This document shows positions 25,716 through 33,473 of a DNA stretch of 33,473 bases, piece after piece. The DNA comes from Bacteroidales bacterium UBA5382. GTDB taxonomy: Bacteria; Bacteroidota; Bacteroidia; Bacteroidales; Dysgonomonadaceae. Position numbers and translations under genes: made by a program. The notes under the pieces are model-generated. The model was not told where the DNA came from. It saw nothing but the letters and a program-made list of their open reading frames with translations, and ran no database searches. Every line of letters starts with the position of its first letter. Positions within the stretch are counted from its first letter, which is position 1. The stretch lies in contig DHOU01000006.1 in assembly GCA_002409745.1 (NCBI GenBank), positions 1 through 33,473 of the forward strand, read 5' to 3'.

Positions 25716-26624
25716 ATGAATAACAAGATAGCGAAAGCTCATCTCGCCCTTTTTGCGGCAGGTTGTTTATGGGGGCTTATGTCTCCTGTGGGTAAATTAG
25801 CGATGGATGCTGGTATTAGCGGTATATCGTTGGCTGCTATGCGGATGATAGGGGGAGCTGTTTGTTTTTGGACCGCTTCCTTATTCGCGCCTAAAGAAAA
25901 AGTGGCTAAACGCGATTTTGCGAAATTGTTTTTTGCAGCTCTGCTGGCTATCGTTTTTAATCAAGGATTATTCATTTTAGGCTTGTCGCTTACTTCGCCG
26001 GTAGATGCGACGATTATTACCACGTCTCTGCCTATTATCACGCTGATATTGGCCGCTCTGTTCCTTAAAGAGCCGGCCACGCCGATGAAGATTGCCGGTG
26101 TTGTGATCGGCGCTGCCGGTGCCTTAATCCTCATAATAAGCAATCACACCGGCTCCGGGATTTACGGAAACGTCCTTGGTGATCTTTTTTGCTTATTTGC
26201 CCAGATCAGTTTTGCCTGTTATTTGACCATTTTCCGTGGTTTTATCGGTCGTTATCATATTCTTACTCTGATGAAATGGATGTTTACCTATGCCGCGCTG
26301 TGTTTCATTCCGCTTTCATGGAAGAGCCTTTCGGAGATGATGAAGAGTTCGTTTCCCACGGCTGTTTGGCTGGAAATCGGATATGTCGTTCTATTCGGAA
26401 CTTTTTTTGCCTATCTGCTGATAATGGTCGGTCAAAAAACCCTTCGGCCGACCCTCGTCAGCATGTATAATTATGTTCAACCAATTGTCGGGACGGTAGT
26501 TTCCGTATGGTTGGGAGTAGGCTCCTTCGGATGGATGAAGGCTTTCGCTTCTGTATTAATATTTATCGGAGTCTATATTGTGACGCAAAGTAAATCGCGC
26601 GAGCAATATCAAATGCAATCATGA
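25716..26624 (+). CDS. EamA/DMT-family transporter
   Basis: A 302-residue inner membrane protein with ten predicted membrane segments in two EamA repeats (about 8-140 and 152-292). The first repeat opens with HLALFAAGCLWGLMSPVGKLA and has the family's SLTSPVDATIITTSLPIITLILAALFLKEP region (parts shown by family pattern, about 94-124). The second repeat closes with YNYVQPIVGTVVSVWLGVG. Members export metabolites, amino acids or drugs, and the substrate is not readable here. It is divergent from the Crp/Fnr-type gene and convergent with the sialic acid transporter gene. Confidence 0.92.
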   Translation: MNNKIAKAHLALFAAGCLWGLMSPVGKLAMDAGISGISLAAMRMIGGAVCFWTASLFAPKEKVAKRDFAKLFFAALLAIVFNQGLFILGLSLTSPVDATIITTSLPIITLILAALFLKEPATPMKIAGVVIGAAGALILIISNHTGSGIYGNVLGDLFCLFAQISFACYLTIFRGFIGRYHILTLMKWMFTYAALCFIPLSWKSLSEMMKSSFPTAVWLEIGYVVLFGTFFAYLLIMVGQKTLRPTLVSMYNYVQPIVGTVVSVWLGVGSFGWMKAFASVLIFIGVYIVTQSKSREQYQMQS

Positions 26625-26694
26625 TCTTCCGACGTGGAGCATTATTCTGAACAACATCGCCATTAATTACGGGGATGGCCGTGAACTATGTCAG

Positions 26695-27933
26695 CTATTC
26701 TTTTTTCGGCTTAATGAAGAGTAATAATACCACGATGGCTGCAAGCACAATCAGGGCCAGTTTACTGAAGTCTGCACCGAGATTCCCGGCATCGGTCGAA
26801 CTGCCCAGTACACGGGTGACGGCATATCCTCCGAAAACGCCGCACATATTCATAATCCCGTAAGCGGTACCTCTGTATTTCGACGAAATGATTTGACAGA
26901 GAATCGGCATATTGTTGGCATCGAACATTCCGAAACCGATACCGAATAACATGGCTGCAATAATCAGGCCGGCATAACTATGGCTGAATCCCAATAGGAT
27001 GAGGGAAGGAATAGTCAACCCTAATCCGATGACACTCGTATATACGCGGCCACGGATATTTTTCTGAACCCATCGGTCTGATAACGGTCCGCCGATCATC
27101 ACACCGATAAACGATGCGATAGCAATTGATATTGTGGCTATCGGGCCGGCTTGTGCCATTGGTACTCCTAAGTTTTCGGAGAACAGGGTCGGCAACCAGT
27201 TCTTGGTCGCCCATCCGGGTAGGCTCGGAGCCATGAAATAAAATAACATCACCCAAAAGGATGCGGTGGCAAATAGTACCGCAAAGCTTTTCCAAAAAGG
27301 TTCTTTTTTCACTTGTCCGGTCATTGTCTTGTGGTTAAGGAATATCACTTTTCCATGATCTTTCTTTTCATGCAGGAAGAAAATTAATATAAAGGCATAA
27401 ATGATCCCCACGATACCAAACCAATGGAAAACGGTATGCCAACTGTAACTTGCCGCGATGGTAGCGCCGAATCCTCCCAATGCTTGTCCCGCATAAAGCC
27501 CGGTCATGTGTATTCCCACAGCCAGTGAGCGGGTTTTATCGGAATGGTAATCGGCGATCATAGCCAGTCCGGCGGGAATATATAAAGCTTCGCTCACGCC
27601 CATGAACGCTCGTAACCAGTATACTTGTTCGAATGTTTGGGCCAATCCCATTCCGTAGGTTACAGCCGACCAAGTGAAAAGGCTCCCTACAATCAGCCAT
27701 TTGCGGTTGATCCGATCGGCAACGGCCCCGGCAAAAGGGCTCACCAAGCCGTATATCAACAAGAAGATACCCATCAGCCGGCCGAAATTTTCGGCTTCGG
27801 CCAATTCGTGTATATCCATTTGCATCGACGATTGCAATGTCGACAGCATTTGCCGGTCGAGATAGTTTAGTAACGCAACTACAGCCAATAGTCCTACAAC
27901 AACCCACGGATAGTATTTACTATTTTTCATCAT
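26695..27933 (-). CDS. nanT: MFS transporter, probable sialic acid importer
   Basis: A 412-residue major facilitator with twelve predicted membrane segments. It starts MMKNSKYYPWVVVGLLAVVA. It has the YLDRQ pair in segment 1, the MFS motif GAVADRINRKWL between segments 2 and 3, and the second-half equivalent GGPLSDRWVQKNIRGR. As the last gene of the nanH-nanS-nanT order, it is probably the inner membrane importer of free sialic acid, as in the Bacteroides/Tannerella nan loci. The frame extends to a TTG overlapping the esterase stop, but the ATG-ATG at 27928-27933 is more likely the start. Substrate assignment is from context. Confidence 0.85.
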   Translation of the reverse strand: MMKNSKYYPWVVVGLLAVVALLNYLDRQMLSTLQSSMQMDIHELAEAENFGRLMGIFLLIYGLVSPFAGAVADRINRKWLIVGSLFTWSAVTYGMGLAQTFEQVYWLRAFMGVSEALYIPAGLAMIADYHSDKTRSLAVGIHMTGLYAGQALGGFGATIAASYSWHTVFHWFGIVGIIYAFILIFFLHEKKDHGKVIFLNHKTMTGQVKKEPFWKSFAVLFATASFWVMLFYFMAPSLPGWATKNWLPTLFSENLGVPMAQAGPIATISIAIASFIGVMIGGPLSDRWVQKNIRGRVYTSVIGLGLTIPSLILLGFSHSYAGLIIAAMLFGIGFGMFDANNMPILCQIISSKYRGTAYGIMNMCGVFGGYAVTRVLGSSTDAGNLGADFSKLALIVLAAIVVLLLFIKPKKE

Positions 27934-27947
27934 TTTTTGTTCTCTGA

Positions 27948-29363
27948 TTACCAATTATCTGTTCTGAACGAAGAAGCCGGGAGGCCGGCATTATTGTATA
28001 AATTGCCTTTGATAAAATTACGCCATCCGTAGCGTACGGCAACGGGGGCGGCGACCGAATCGGAAACCACGATGAGGTTCTTTCCTTTTATGACTGCTTC
28101 GGCCGGATAAAACTTCCGGTCGTTGCCGGCTACCGTGAATCCTTCCATGGGCTTTCCGAGTGACGTTAGCCCGTTGAGCGCAAAATCGAAGGAAACAATA
28201 GCTTTAGTTCCATCAATTTGTATCGATTTGTAGATGGGCCCGCAATATTCGATTCCTTCCATTCCGTAGGTCTTAGCGAGCGCCCAATAGGCCAGCCTTT
28301 TTGCTACGGCTGTTTTGTTGCCGGGATGAATCGTTCCGTATTCCCCCACATCCATCGTAACAGCCATGCCCGTATTAGGTGTGTGCAACAACGTGTGCAG
28401 TTGTGCTTCCCGTAGCTCTGCGGAATTTTTTTTATCATCGTATTTATAAGGAGCGATTTGGACAAAATAGAACGGAAATTCCCCGAAGCCCCATTTTTGC
28501 CTCCAGTTGGTAATCATTGCCGGGAACAGGCGAGCGTATTGAGCCGGTTCCATCCGGTTGCCTTCTCCCTGATACCATATAACACCGCGAATAGAGTAAG
28601 GAACGAGGGGGTGAATCATCGCATTGTATAAGACGGTAGGGGAACGGTGGATATTTTTTTCGATTATCCGGATGGGAATATCTTTAAAAGAGTTTTCCAG
28701 CGTTTCCTTATCCGTCCAGGCTTCTGCGGGCGTACCTCCCCAACTGCTGTGAATCAGCCCGACGGGAACGTTCAATATCTTTTGCAGATAGGCGCCGTAA
28801 ATATAGGCGACAGCACTGAACCCGGCGGTCTCTTTCGGAGAGGAACGCTTCCATGACCCTTCGCAATCATCCAAAGGGTTCGGACTAGTATTCCTTTGTA
28901 CTGTAAATAGCCGTATGTTAGGATTATCACTTTGCGCAATAATATCATTACTGCCATAAACCGGTTGCGAAGCGAAGCCTTTGAGGGGCATTTCCATGTT
29001 AGATTGCCCACTGCATAACCATACCTCTCCAATCAATACGCCTTGAATAGTTTTATAATCGTTTGCGGACTGAAAAGATAATTCGTACGGGCCGCCCGCA
29101 TCGGGTGTTGTTATGGAAACCTCCCACTTACCGTCTTCCGAAGGATTTACCGTATAAACCGCATCCGGATTCCAGCCGGTATGTACGGAAATACGTTCAC
29201 CTGTATCAGCCCATCCCCATAATTTCACCGTCGCGTTTCGCTGCAAAACCATGTGGTCTCCGATAACAGAGGGAAAACGGATGGATGCTCCGACAGAGCT
29301 CGATCCCGTAAAGAGAATACATAGAAAAAGAATTAATCGGTTTAGTTTGTCATTCGTACTCAT
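27948..29363 (-). CDS. nanS: Sialate O-acetylesterase
   Basis: A secreted SGNH-type esterase of 471 residues that removes O-acetyl groups from sialic acids so that the sialidase and importer can work. A signal peptide (about 1-26, without a lipobox) leads to RFPSVIGDHMVLQRN, the typical opening of the family. The nucleophile Ser121 lies in CSGQSNMEMP (117-126). Further blocks are SSWGGTPAEAW, GVIWYQGEGN and the C-terminal catalytic His in GTIHPGNK. It starts 44 bases after nanH and ends just before the MFS start, consistent with one transcript. Two copies of AATTTGGAATC (29377-29387 and 29391-29401) lie in the nanH-nanS gap. Confidence 0.93.
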   Translation of the reverse strand: MSTNDKLNRLILFLCILFTGSSSVGASIRFPSVIGDHMVLQRNATVKLWGWADTGERISVHTGWNPDAVYTVNPSEDGKWEVSITTPDAGGPYELSFQSANDYKTIQGVLIGEVWLCSGQSNMEMPLKGFASQPVYGSNDIIAQSDNPNIRLFTVQRNTSPNPLDDCEGSWKRSSPKETAGFSAVAYIYGAYLQKILNVPVGLIHSSWGGTPAEAWTDKETLENSFKDIPIRIIEKNIHRSPTVLYNAMIHPLVPYSIRGVIWYQGEGNRMEPAQYARLFPAMITNWRQKWGFGEFPFYFVQIAPYKYDDKKNSAELREAQLHTLLHTPNTGMAVTMDVGEYGTIHPGNKTAVAKRLAYWALAKTYGMEGIEYCGPIYKSIQIDGTKAIVSFDFALNGLTSLGKPMEGFTVAGNDRKFYPAEAVIKGKNLIVVSDSVAAPVAVRYGWRNFIKGNLYNNAGLPASSFRTDNW

Positions 29364-29407
29364 TATTAAATCATTGAATTTGGAATCTTAAATTTGGAAT
29401 CAGAACA

Positions 29408-31045
29408 TCATTCAATCTTATCCTTCTCAAGGATATCACTCAATGGAATTTGTTGAAAGACCATATCGGCTTGGCTGCTTTCATAGAAGATCCCGATCGT
29501 TTGTTCATCGACCGATGTGATGCATGAGTATCCCTTGCCGCTATATTCGTCCAATAGAATCCAGTATTTTTCGGGCCATGTTTGTCCGTCATCGAAACTG
29601 GCCTTTAGCGTGATATGATCCCTTTTGGACGTGGAGCTGGGATTGACAAAGAGTAATACGCTTTTTTCCGTTCCATTTTCTTGATAGATATGTTTATGAA
29701 TGCTCGCCATGCAAGTCGGTTCGATCAGTGCTTTACGGGAAGTGGGGTGTTCGGCCCATGTTTCTCCCAAATCGGTTGTTACAGCAATGGTTCGTCCGTT
29801 GATCTGGTCGTTGCCGCGGTTACGGTTGTCGCGCATATTCAGCATCACAGAACCGTCAGACAGTTCCACCGCCATGCATTCGGTTGTACCGCTCGCCGCC
29901 GGTTGGGAAACAGTCCATGACTTGCCTCCGTCTTTACTGTAGGTGATGTTGGAGAAAGGCTTTCCCGTTTCATCGCGGCCTTGAGTCGGAAATACCAATG
30001 TGCCGTCTTTGAGCGTGATGCCATGTCCCGGTGCGGGAGCGAACAACCACCACTCTTTTTTCTTAAGAGGAGTGATGTTGATGGGCTCGCTCCATGTCTC
30101 GCCATCATCCGTACTTTTCGTAATCAGGAATTGTGACGTTTCCTTTACTCCGAATCCCTGCTGAGAGCCTTTTGCCTGCCATTGATGCTGTGATCGGGTG
30201 CTGTCCGCTGTAAGCCCTTCAACCCATTTCCCTGTTTCTTTATCCAGAATACCGTACATCCAAAGCCCTCCGACATAGATATCGCCAGTATGGTCGTCTA
30301 CCAAGATGCCGGCATCGCTTACACCGTTATATCGTTGAGGCAATCCGCCCCATTCGCCCATATCCAATATTACCTGCAAGGGTTCCCATGTATGTCCGCC
30401 GTCAAAACTTCTATTTAAAGCGATATCGATATCTCCCTGTAAGTCCTTCGATCTTTCCCGCCGGGCGTCATAGATGGCTAATAACGTTCCTTCCTTCGAG
30501 GTGGCGATTCCCGGAATGCGCGAGGTATGTACTCCATCCTGCCCTTGCTGGCGAACAGCCACGCCGAGGCGTAATTTTTCTTCGGATGTCTTTTTCGCAA
30601 GTCGAATGCGTCCCTGACTCGTATTAATTCCTGTAAGTTTCAGTTGTAACCGGTTTTGAAGAGACCCCTGTTCTTTTAACTTCACAGAAACCCATAACGA
30701 AAACGTATCCGTATCGATTGTCAAAGCATCTTTAAAGGAAATCTTGTTTGACGCGGCTACAGGTTTACAGAGTAATTTATCCGGAGCGATCATTCCATTT
30801 TTTTTAGCGCCATAAATGCTGATTGAGTCTACGTCATTGCCTTCTAAGATTAAATCGATTTGCTGTAATTCGTACCCTTCGGATCCTTGGTTGATAAGGT
30901 CTACACGAATAACCGGATTCACGGCCTTTTGGGTTAGTACCGGAAGAACCGGATATTGTATATCCGCTTCTATATTCTGAGTATACGATTGGCAGGAGAC
31001 AAGCAGAGTGAGCCCTGTTAGTAAGCTTAATAATATCTTTTTCAT
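29408..31045 (-). CDS. nanH: Exo-alpha-sialidase (GH33) lipoprotein
   Basis: Releases terminal sialic acid from host glycans. The 545-residue protein has a lipobox LVSC with Cys18, so it is probably surface or periplasmic. An N-terminal beta-rich carbohydrate-binding domain (about 25-150) precedes the six-bladed propeller. The Arg-Ile-Pro motif is SRIPG (Arg176). Five Asp-box-like repeats appear: SFDGGHTW (213), STDDGETW (311), SKDGGKSW (370), TTDLGETW (423) and SFDDGQTW (483). Candidate catalytic residues are Glu389 (TTECMAVEL), Arg405 (NMRDNR), Arg475-region (TSKRDH) and Tyr506 (GKGYSC). It is probably the first gene of the nanH-nanS-nanT transcript, because a terminator lies upstream. Confidence 0.95.
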   Translation of the reverse strand: MKKILLSLLTGLTLLVSCQSYTQNIEADIQYPVLPVLTQKAVNPVIRVDLINQGSEGYELQQIDLILEGNDVDSISIYGAKKNGMIAPDKLLCKPVAASNKISFKDALTIDTDTFSLWVSVKLKEQGSLQNRLQLKLTGINTSQGRIRLAKKTSEEKLRLGVAVRQQGQDGVHTSRIPGIATSKEGTLLAIYDARRERSKDLQGDIDIALNRSFDGGHTWEPLQVILDMGEWGGLPQRYNGVSDAGILVDDHTGDIYVGGLWMYGILDKETGKWVEGLTADSTRSQHQWQAKGSQQGFGVKETSQFLITKSTDDGETWSEPINITPLKKKEWWLFAPAPGHGITLKDGTLVFPTQGRDETGKPFSNITYSKDGGKSWTVSQPAASGTTECMAVELSDGSVMLNMRDNRNRGNDQINGRTIAVTTDLGETWAEHPTSRKALIEPTCMASIHKHIYQENGTEKSVLLFVNPSSTSKRDHITLKASFDDGQTWPEKYWILLDEYSGKGYSCITSVDEQTIGIFYESSQADMVFQQIPLSDILEKDKIE

Positions 31046-31101
31046 ATTTATGTGTCTATGTTATATATTGCTTTTCATTTGATTGACTTTTTTTGAATTT
31101 T

Positions 31102-31154
31102 TAAAAATGGAAAATAGAAATGCCATTAATATGGATCGCTCTTCTATTTTCCAT
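31102..31154 (-). terminator. Terminator between the PKD/LamG gene and nanH
   Basis: ATGGAAAATAGAA (31107-31119) pairs perfectly over 13 bases with TTCTATTTTCCAT (31142-31154). On the minus strand five T residues (complement of 31102-31106) follow directly. It is 12 bases after the stop of the PKD/LamG gene. Confidence 0.78.
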
Positions 31155-31165
31155 CTAGGGCCCCC

Positions 31166-32692
31166 TTAGTATGTATAAAGTTCTCCTATTTCTTTTGCAG
31201 ACAAAGCTCTTTTGTAAATAATCAAATCGTCCATACTTCCGGTATAGTTGTTAATATATTTTCCAACACCCGATTCCTGAAATCCTACTTTGAAGTTTCC
31301 TTCGTTTGAGACATCTTTGATTCCTTTTGATGAAGATACCGATCTGATTTGTACTCCATCAATATAGATGGTCGTTTTTAATCCTTCTCTCACACAAACC
31401 ACATGTCGCCATTCCCCGTTAGCAATGTTATACACACTACTATTACTGGCTGTTAAATGTAGGGTAGAACCTCCGTCCGAATCTTCAGTTGCAAACGAAA
31501 GTTGATTTGTAGCCGTACTGTATAACCTCAGCCATGTTTGATTATCACCACTACCGCCGGCACCACTCTCCTGCCATGGAACCATTCTAACGGCATTATT
31601 TTCTTTTGATACTTTTAGCCAGATTGCAATCGTATAATTGTCTTTTTCGAAATTGAACGCATCATCATCTTTAATAATGAAGCCGCCTGTTCCATCGAAA
31701 TAAGCCACATTTCCGGTTATGTCTTTCCTGTCTTTATTTTCGAATGTAATTGTACCCATTTGTTCGATTTTTGGAGTAATATTGGGATTTCTTTCATCTT
31801 GGATCACTCCGTCAAAAGTGAAAAGTACGGAAAGTGCATCAGATGAAATAACACTGATATATTGCTCTTTGACAATCGTGTTCTCAACTTCTCCGTTCGA
31901 AGCGGTCAGCGTAATTTTATGACGTCCTGATTTTGTAAACTTTATGGAAGGATTTTGATCTATAGAAGTAGAGACGTCAGCACCTTCAAATTTCCACAAC
32001 CATGAAATAATTCTTCCAATGGATTTATCTGTAAAAGAAATAGTCCCGCCTTCATAAGTGAATTGCTTATCAGTGGTGAAATCTGCAATAACACTTTGGG
32101 CATCAATCACTGTTAAATAATTTTCAACTATTTTCGTATCTGAATAATCTTCATTGGAAATTTCTAATTTAACTGAATATGTGTCCGGATGAGAAAATAT
32201 TATTTCAGGATTTTGTTCGTTAGAGATAATGGGTTCCCCGCTTATTGGAGTAAACGTCCATTTCCATTCGGATACAGATCCGGAAGACAAGTCCGTAAAT
32301 ATAACAGGAGTATCATTCATCGTATTTACTGTATTGGATGTAAAATCGGCTTTAACTTTTGAATTACCAACTGTTATAAATTTTTCTTTTGTCAAAGTAT
32401 AAGATCCGTCGGTATTCCGTACTTCCAGAGTAACAGAGAATTGCCCTGCTTGATTGTAAATAATTTCGGGTTGAGATAATTGAGATGTGGCTGGAGTCCC
32501 TCCTTCGAAACTCCAGTTCCATGCTGAAACATTTCCCGAAGATAAGTCATTAAAAGTCACTTTCTCTCCGGCGGTTACTTTTATTTGCGAAACTTCAAAA
32601 TCTATTTGTATAGCATTATTTTCTTTTTCGCAAGAATAAAAAAATCCTACACAAAAAAGCAACAAGGAATATAAAAACGATATTTTTTTCAT
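31166..32692 (-). CDS. PKD-repeat and LamG-domain surface lipoprotein
   Basis: A 508-residue lipoprotein whose signal peptide ends in FFYSC with Cys21. Three PKD-type beta domains follow, each with a WxW/F core and an aromatic/Gly turn: AWNWSFEGGTPAT (about 58-70), EWKWTFTPISGEP (about 141-153) and SWLWKFEGADVST (about 229-241). The C-terminal part (about 290-508) is a LamG/concanavalin-A-like domain with YFDGTGGFIIKDDDAF, FTIAIWLK-like YTIAIWLKV, WRHVVCVREG, IYIDGVQI and the closing MDDLIIYKRALSAKEIGELY. No catalytic signature is seen. It is probably a glycan-binding companion of the sialidase encoded 18 bases upstream. Confidence 0.9.
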   Translation of the reverse strand: MKKISFLYSLLLFCVGFFYSCEKENNAIQIDFEVSQIKVTAGEKVTFNDLSSGNVSAWNWSFEGGTPATSQLSQPEIIYNQAGQFSVTLEVRNTDGSYTLTKEKFITVGNSKVKADFTSNTVNTMNDTPVIFTDLSSGSVSEWKWTFTPISGEPIISNEQNPEIIFSHPDTYSVKLEISNEDYSDTKIVENYLTVIDAQSVIADFTTDKQFTYEGGTISFTDKSIGRIISWLWKFEGADVSTSIDQNPSIKFTKSGRHKITLTASNGEVENTIVKEQYISVISSDALSVLFTFDGVIQDERNPNITPKIEQMGTITFENKDRKDITGNVAYFDGTGGFIIKDDDAFNFEKDNYTIAIWLKVSKENNAVRMVPWQESGAGGSGDNQTWLRLYSTATNQLSFATEDSDGGSTLHLTASNSSVYNIANGEWRHVVCVREGLKTTIYIDGVQIRSVSSSKGIKDVSNEGNFKVGFQESGVGKYINNYTGSMDDLIIYKRALSAKEIGELYTY

Positions 32693-32710
32693 TACATTAA
32701 ATCTTTTAAT

Positions 32711-33473
32711 TTAGAAACTACTAATAGAGATTTTTCGGTAGGCTATTCCTTCATTATAATTTCCGGATCCGGCTTCATACAGAAGCCCCAGATATTCATT
32801 GGATAGATATACCAGATCTGAATAACCTGCTTTTCCCGTATATACACTATATGTTTTAGACCATGTGGTACCATCGTCCAAACTCATTTTTACCATCATA
32901 TTTTCACGTTCTACACTTGATGGATTGGAAAAGAAAACGACCCAACGTCCATCCGCAAGAGTCCCGGATACCATACTCCCCTGACAGACAGGATCAACAA
33001 GTAGTGTATTTGTCGGGCTTGTCCATGTTAAACCTGAGTCGCTACTGGTAGAAACTACTCGAAAATTGTTATTGTTGCTGATGCGAATATTCAAAAGCAA
33101 ATTTCCATCTGAAAGTTCTGCTACTGTCGATTCATTTCCTTTTGTTGTTTTTCCGCCTAATTTCCAAGTCGCACCGTTGTCATCGGAATAAATAATATGC
33201 GCTCCACCTGTTCCTCCTGCATTCTTTAAAGAGATATAATCACACGGAATAACCAACCGGCCTTTATTGGGCCCTTTTGTTAGTTGTATACCATGACAAG
33301 GTCCTGTGGCATACCATCCCCAAGTTGTTTCTTTTGTTGTAGAGGTTATTTCTTGCGGGTTACTCCACGTTAATCCGTCATCAGTAGATTCGCATACAAA
33401 GACTCTTCTCGTATCAATACCGGTACCTGCGTTTATTTCACTAATGCCATCTACACTACTCCCCAGTTGTAGG
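32711..33473 (-). CDS. Second exo-alpha-sialidase (GH33), C-terminal part, cut by the window edge
   Basis: The frame is open from the stop at 32711 to the end of the window, so about 254 C-terminal residues are visible and the start lies outside. A TTG at 33254-33256 is inside the gene and is not a start. Upstream of it the frame encodes STDDGLTWSNP and WGWYATGPCHGIQLTKGPN. Asp boxes are STDDGLTW, SDDNGATW, SSDSGLTW and SLDDGTTW. The catalytic Glu (NESTVAELSDG), Arg residues (NIRISN, SVERENM) and Tyr (KAGYSDLVY) match those of nanH, so the enzyme is probably active. It is first in a pair with the PKD/LamG gene, 18 bases away, and is clearly diverged from nanH. Confidence 0.88.
   Translation of the reverse strand, partial: LQLGSSVDGISEINAGTGIDTRRVFVCESTDDGLTWSNPQEITSTTKETTWGWYATGPCHGIQLTKGPNKGRLVIPCDYISLKNAGGTGGAHIIYSDDNGATWKLGGKTTKGNESTVAELSDGNLLLNIRISNNNNFRVVSTSSDSGLTWTSPTNTLLVDPVCQGSMVSGTLADGRWVVFFSNPSSVERENMMVKMSLDDGTTWSKTYSVYTGKAGYSDLVYLSNEYLGLLYEAGSGNYNEGIAYRKISISSF

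Noticed and set aside
29377..29401. Two copies of AATTTGGAATC between nanH and nanS as a regulatory site
   Set aside because: They are only two short copies in a 44-base operon gap, with nothing else to support a function.
32711..33256. A complete 181-residue protein starting at 33256
   Set aside because: The start would be a TTG inside a sialidase frame that continues without a stop to the end of the window and encodes another Asp box.

Overview
The window is a stretch of chromosome from a Bacteroidota bacterium, most likely order Bacteroidales. The reasons are a SusC/SusD pair, a Bacteroidetes-type serine palmitoyltransferase, many lipoproteins with short SC lipoboxes, promoters with the Bacteroidetes -7 element TAnnTTTG, weak ribosome binding sites and a nan-type sialic acid locus. 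Tannerellaceae (Tannerella/Parabacteroides-like) is my best guess from the gene content, but the sequence alone does not settle genus.

Layout. Bases 1-7400 hold housekeeping genes, nearly all on the minus strand: guaB, a serine palmitoyltransferase ending in a strong terminator, a small plus-strand hydrophobic protein, rlmD and dnaK. Bases 7425-9857 hold two adjacent secreted lipoproteins, a von Willebrand A (YfbK-like) protein and a PstS-like binding protein, with no permease nearby. Bases 10031-13652 are a tight etfB-etfA-acyl-CoA dehydrogenase operon with hairpins on both sides. Bases 13866-19011 are a SusC/SusD outer membrane uptake pair without local hydrolases.

Bases 19234-21941 are the most unusual part. 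Three paralogous XRE-type regulators alternate with a Panacea-domain (DUF4065) protein and an unrecognised, translationally coupled partner, so this looks like a Panacea toxin-antitoxin module. The third regulator sits behind a duplicated copy of the Panacea promoter and keeps a relic of the first seven Panacea codons, a recombination scar readable base by base. Immediately downstream, 22124-22354 is a degenerate tandem array of eleven 21-bp units without any insertion or deletion between units.

Bases 22668-26624 hold a conserved hypothetical protein, an 8-TM membrane protein, an SRPBCC protein, a Crp/Fnr-type regulator and a divergent EamA transporter. Bases 26695-33473 are a minus-strand sialic acid scavenging locus. 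In transcription order it runs: a second sialidase cut by the window edge, a PKD/LamG lipoprotein, a terminator, sialidase nanH, a sialate O-acetylesterase and an MFS transporter. Together these would release sialic acid from host glycans, remove O-acetyl groups and import the free sugar. The catabolic genes (nanA, nanE) and the outer membrane porter NanO/NanU are not in the window. No tRNA, rRNA, insertion sequence or CRISPR array was seen.
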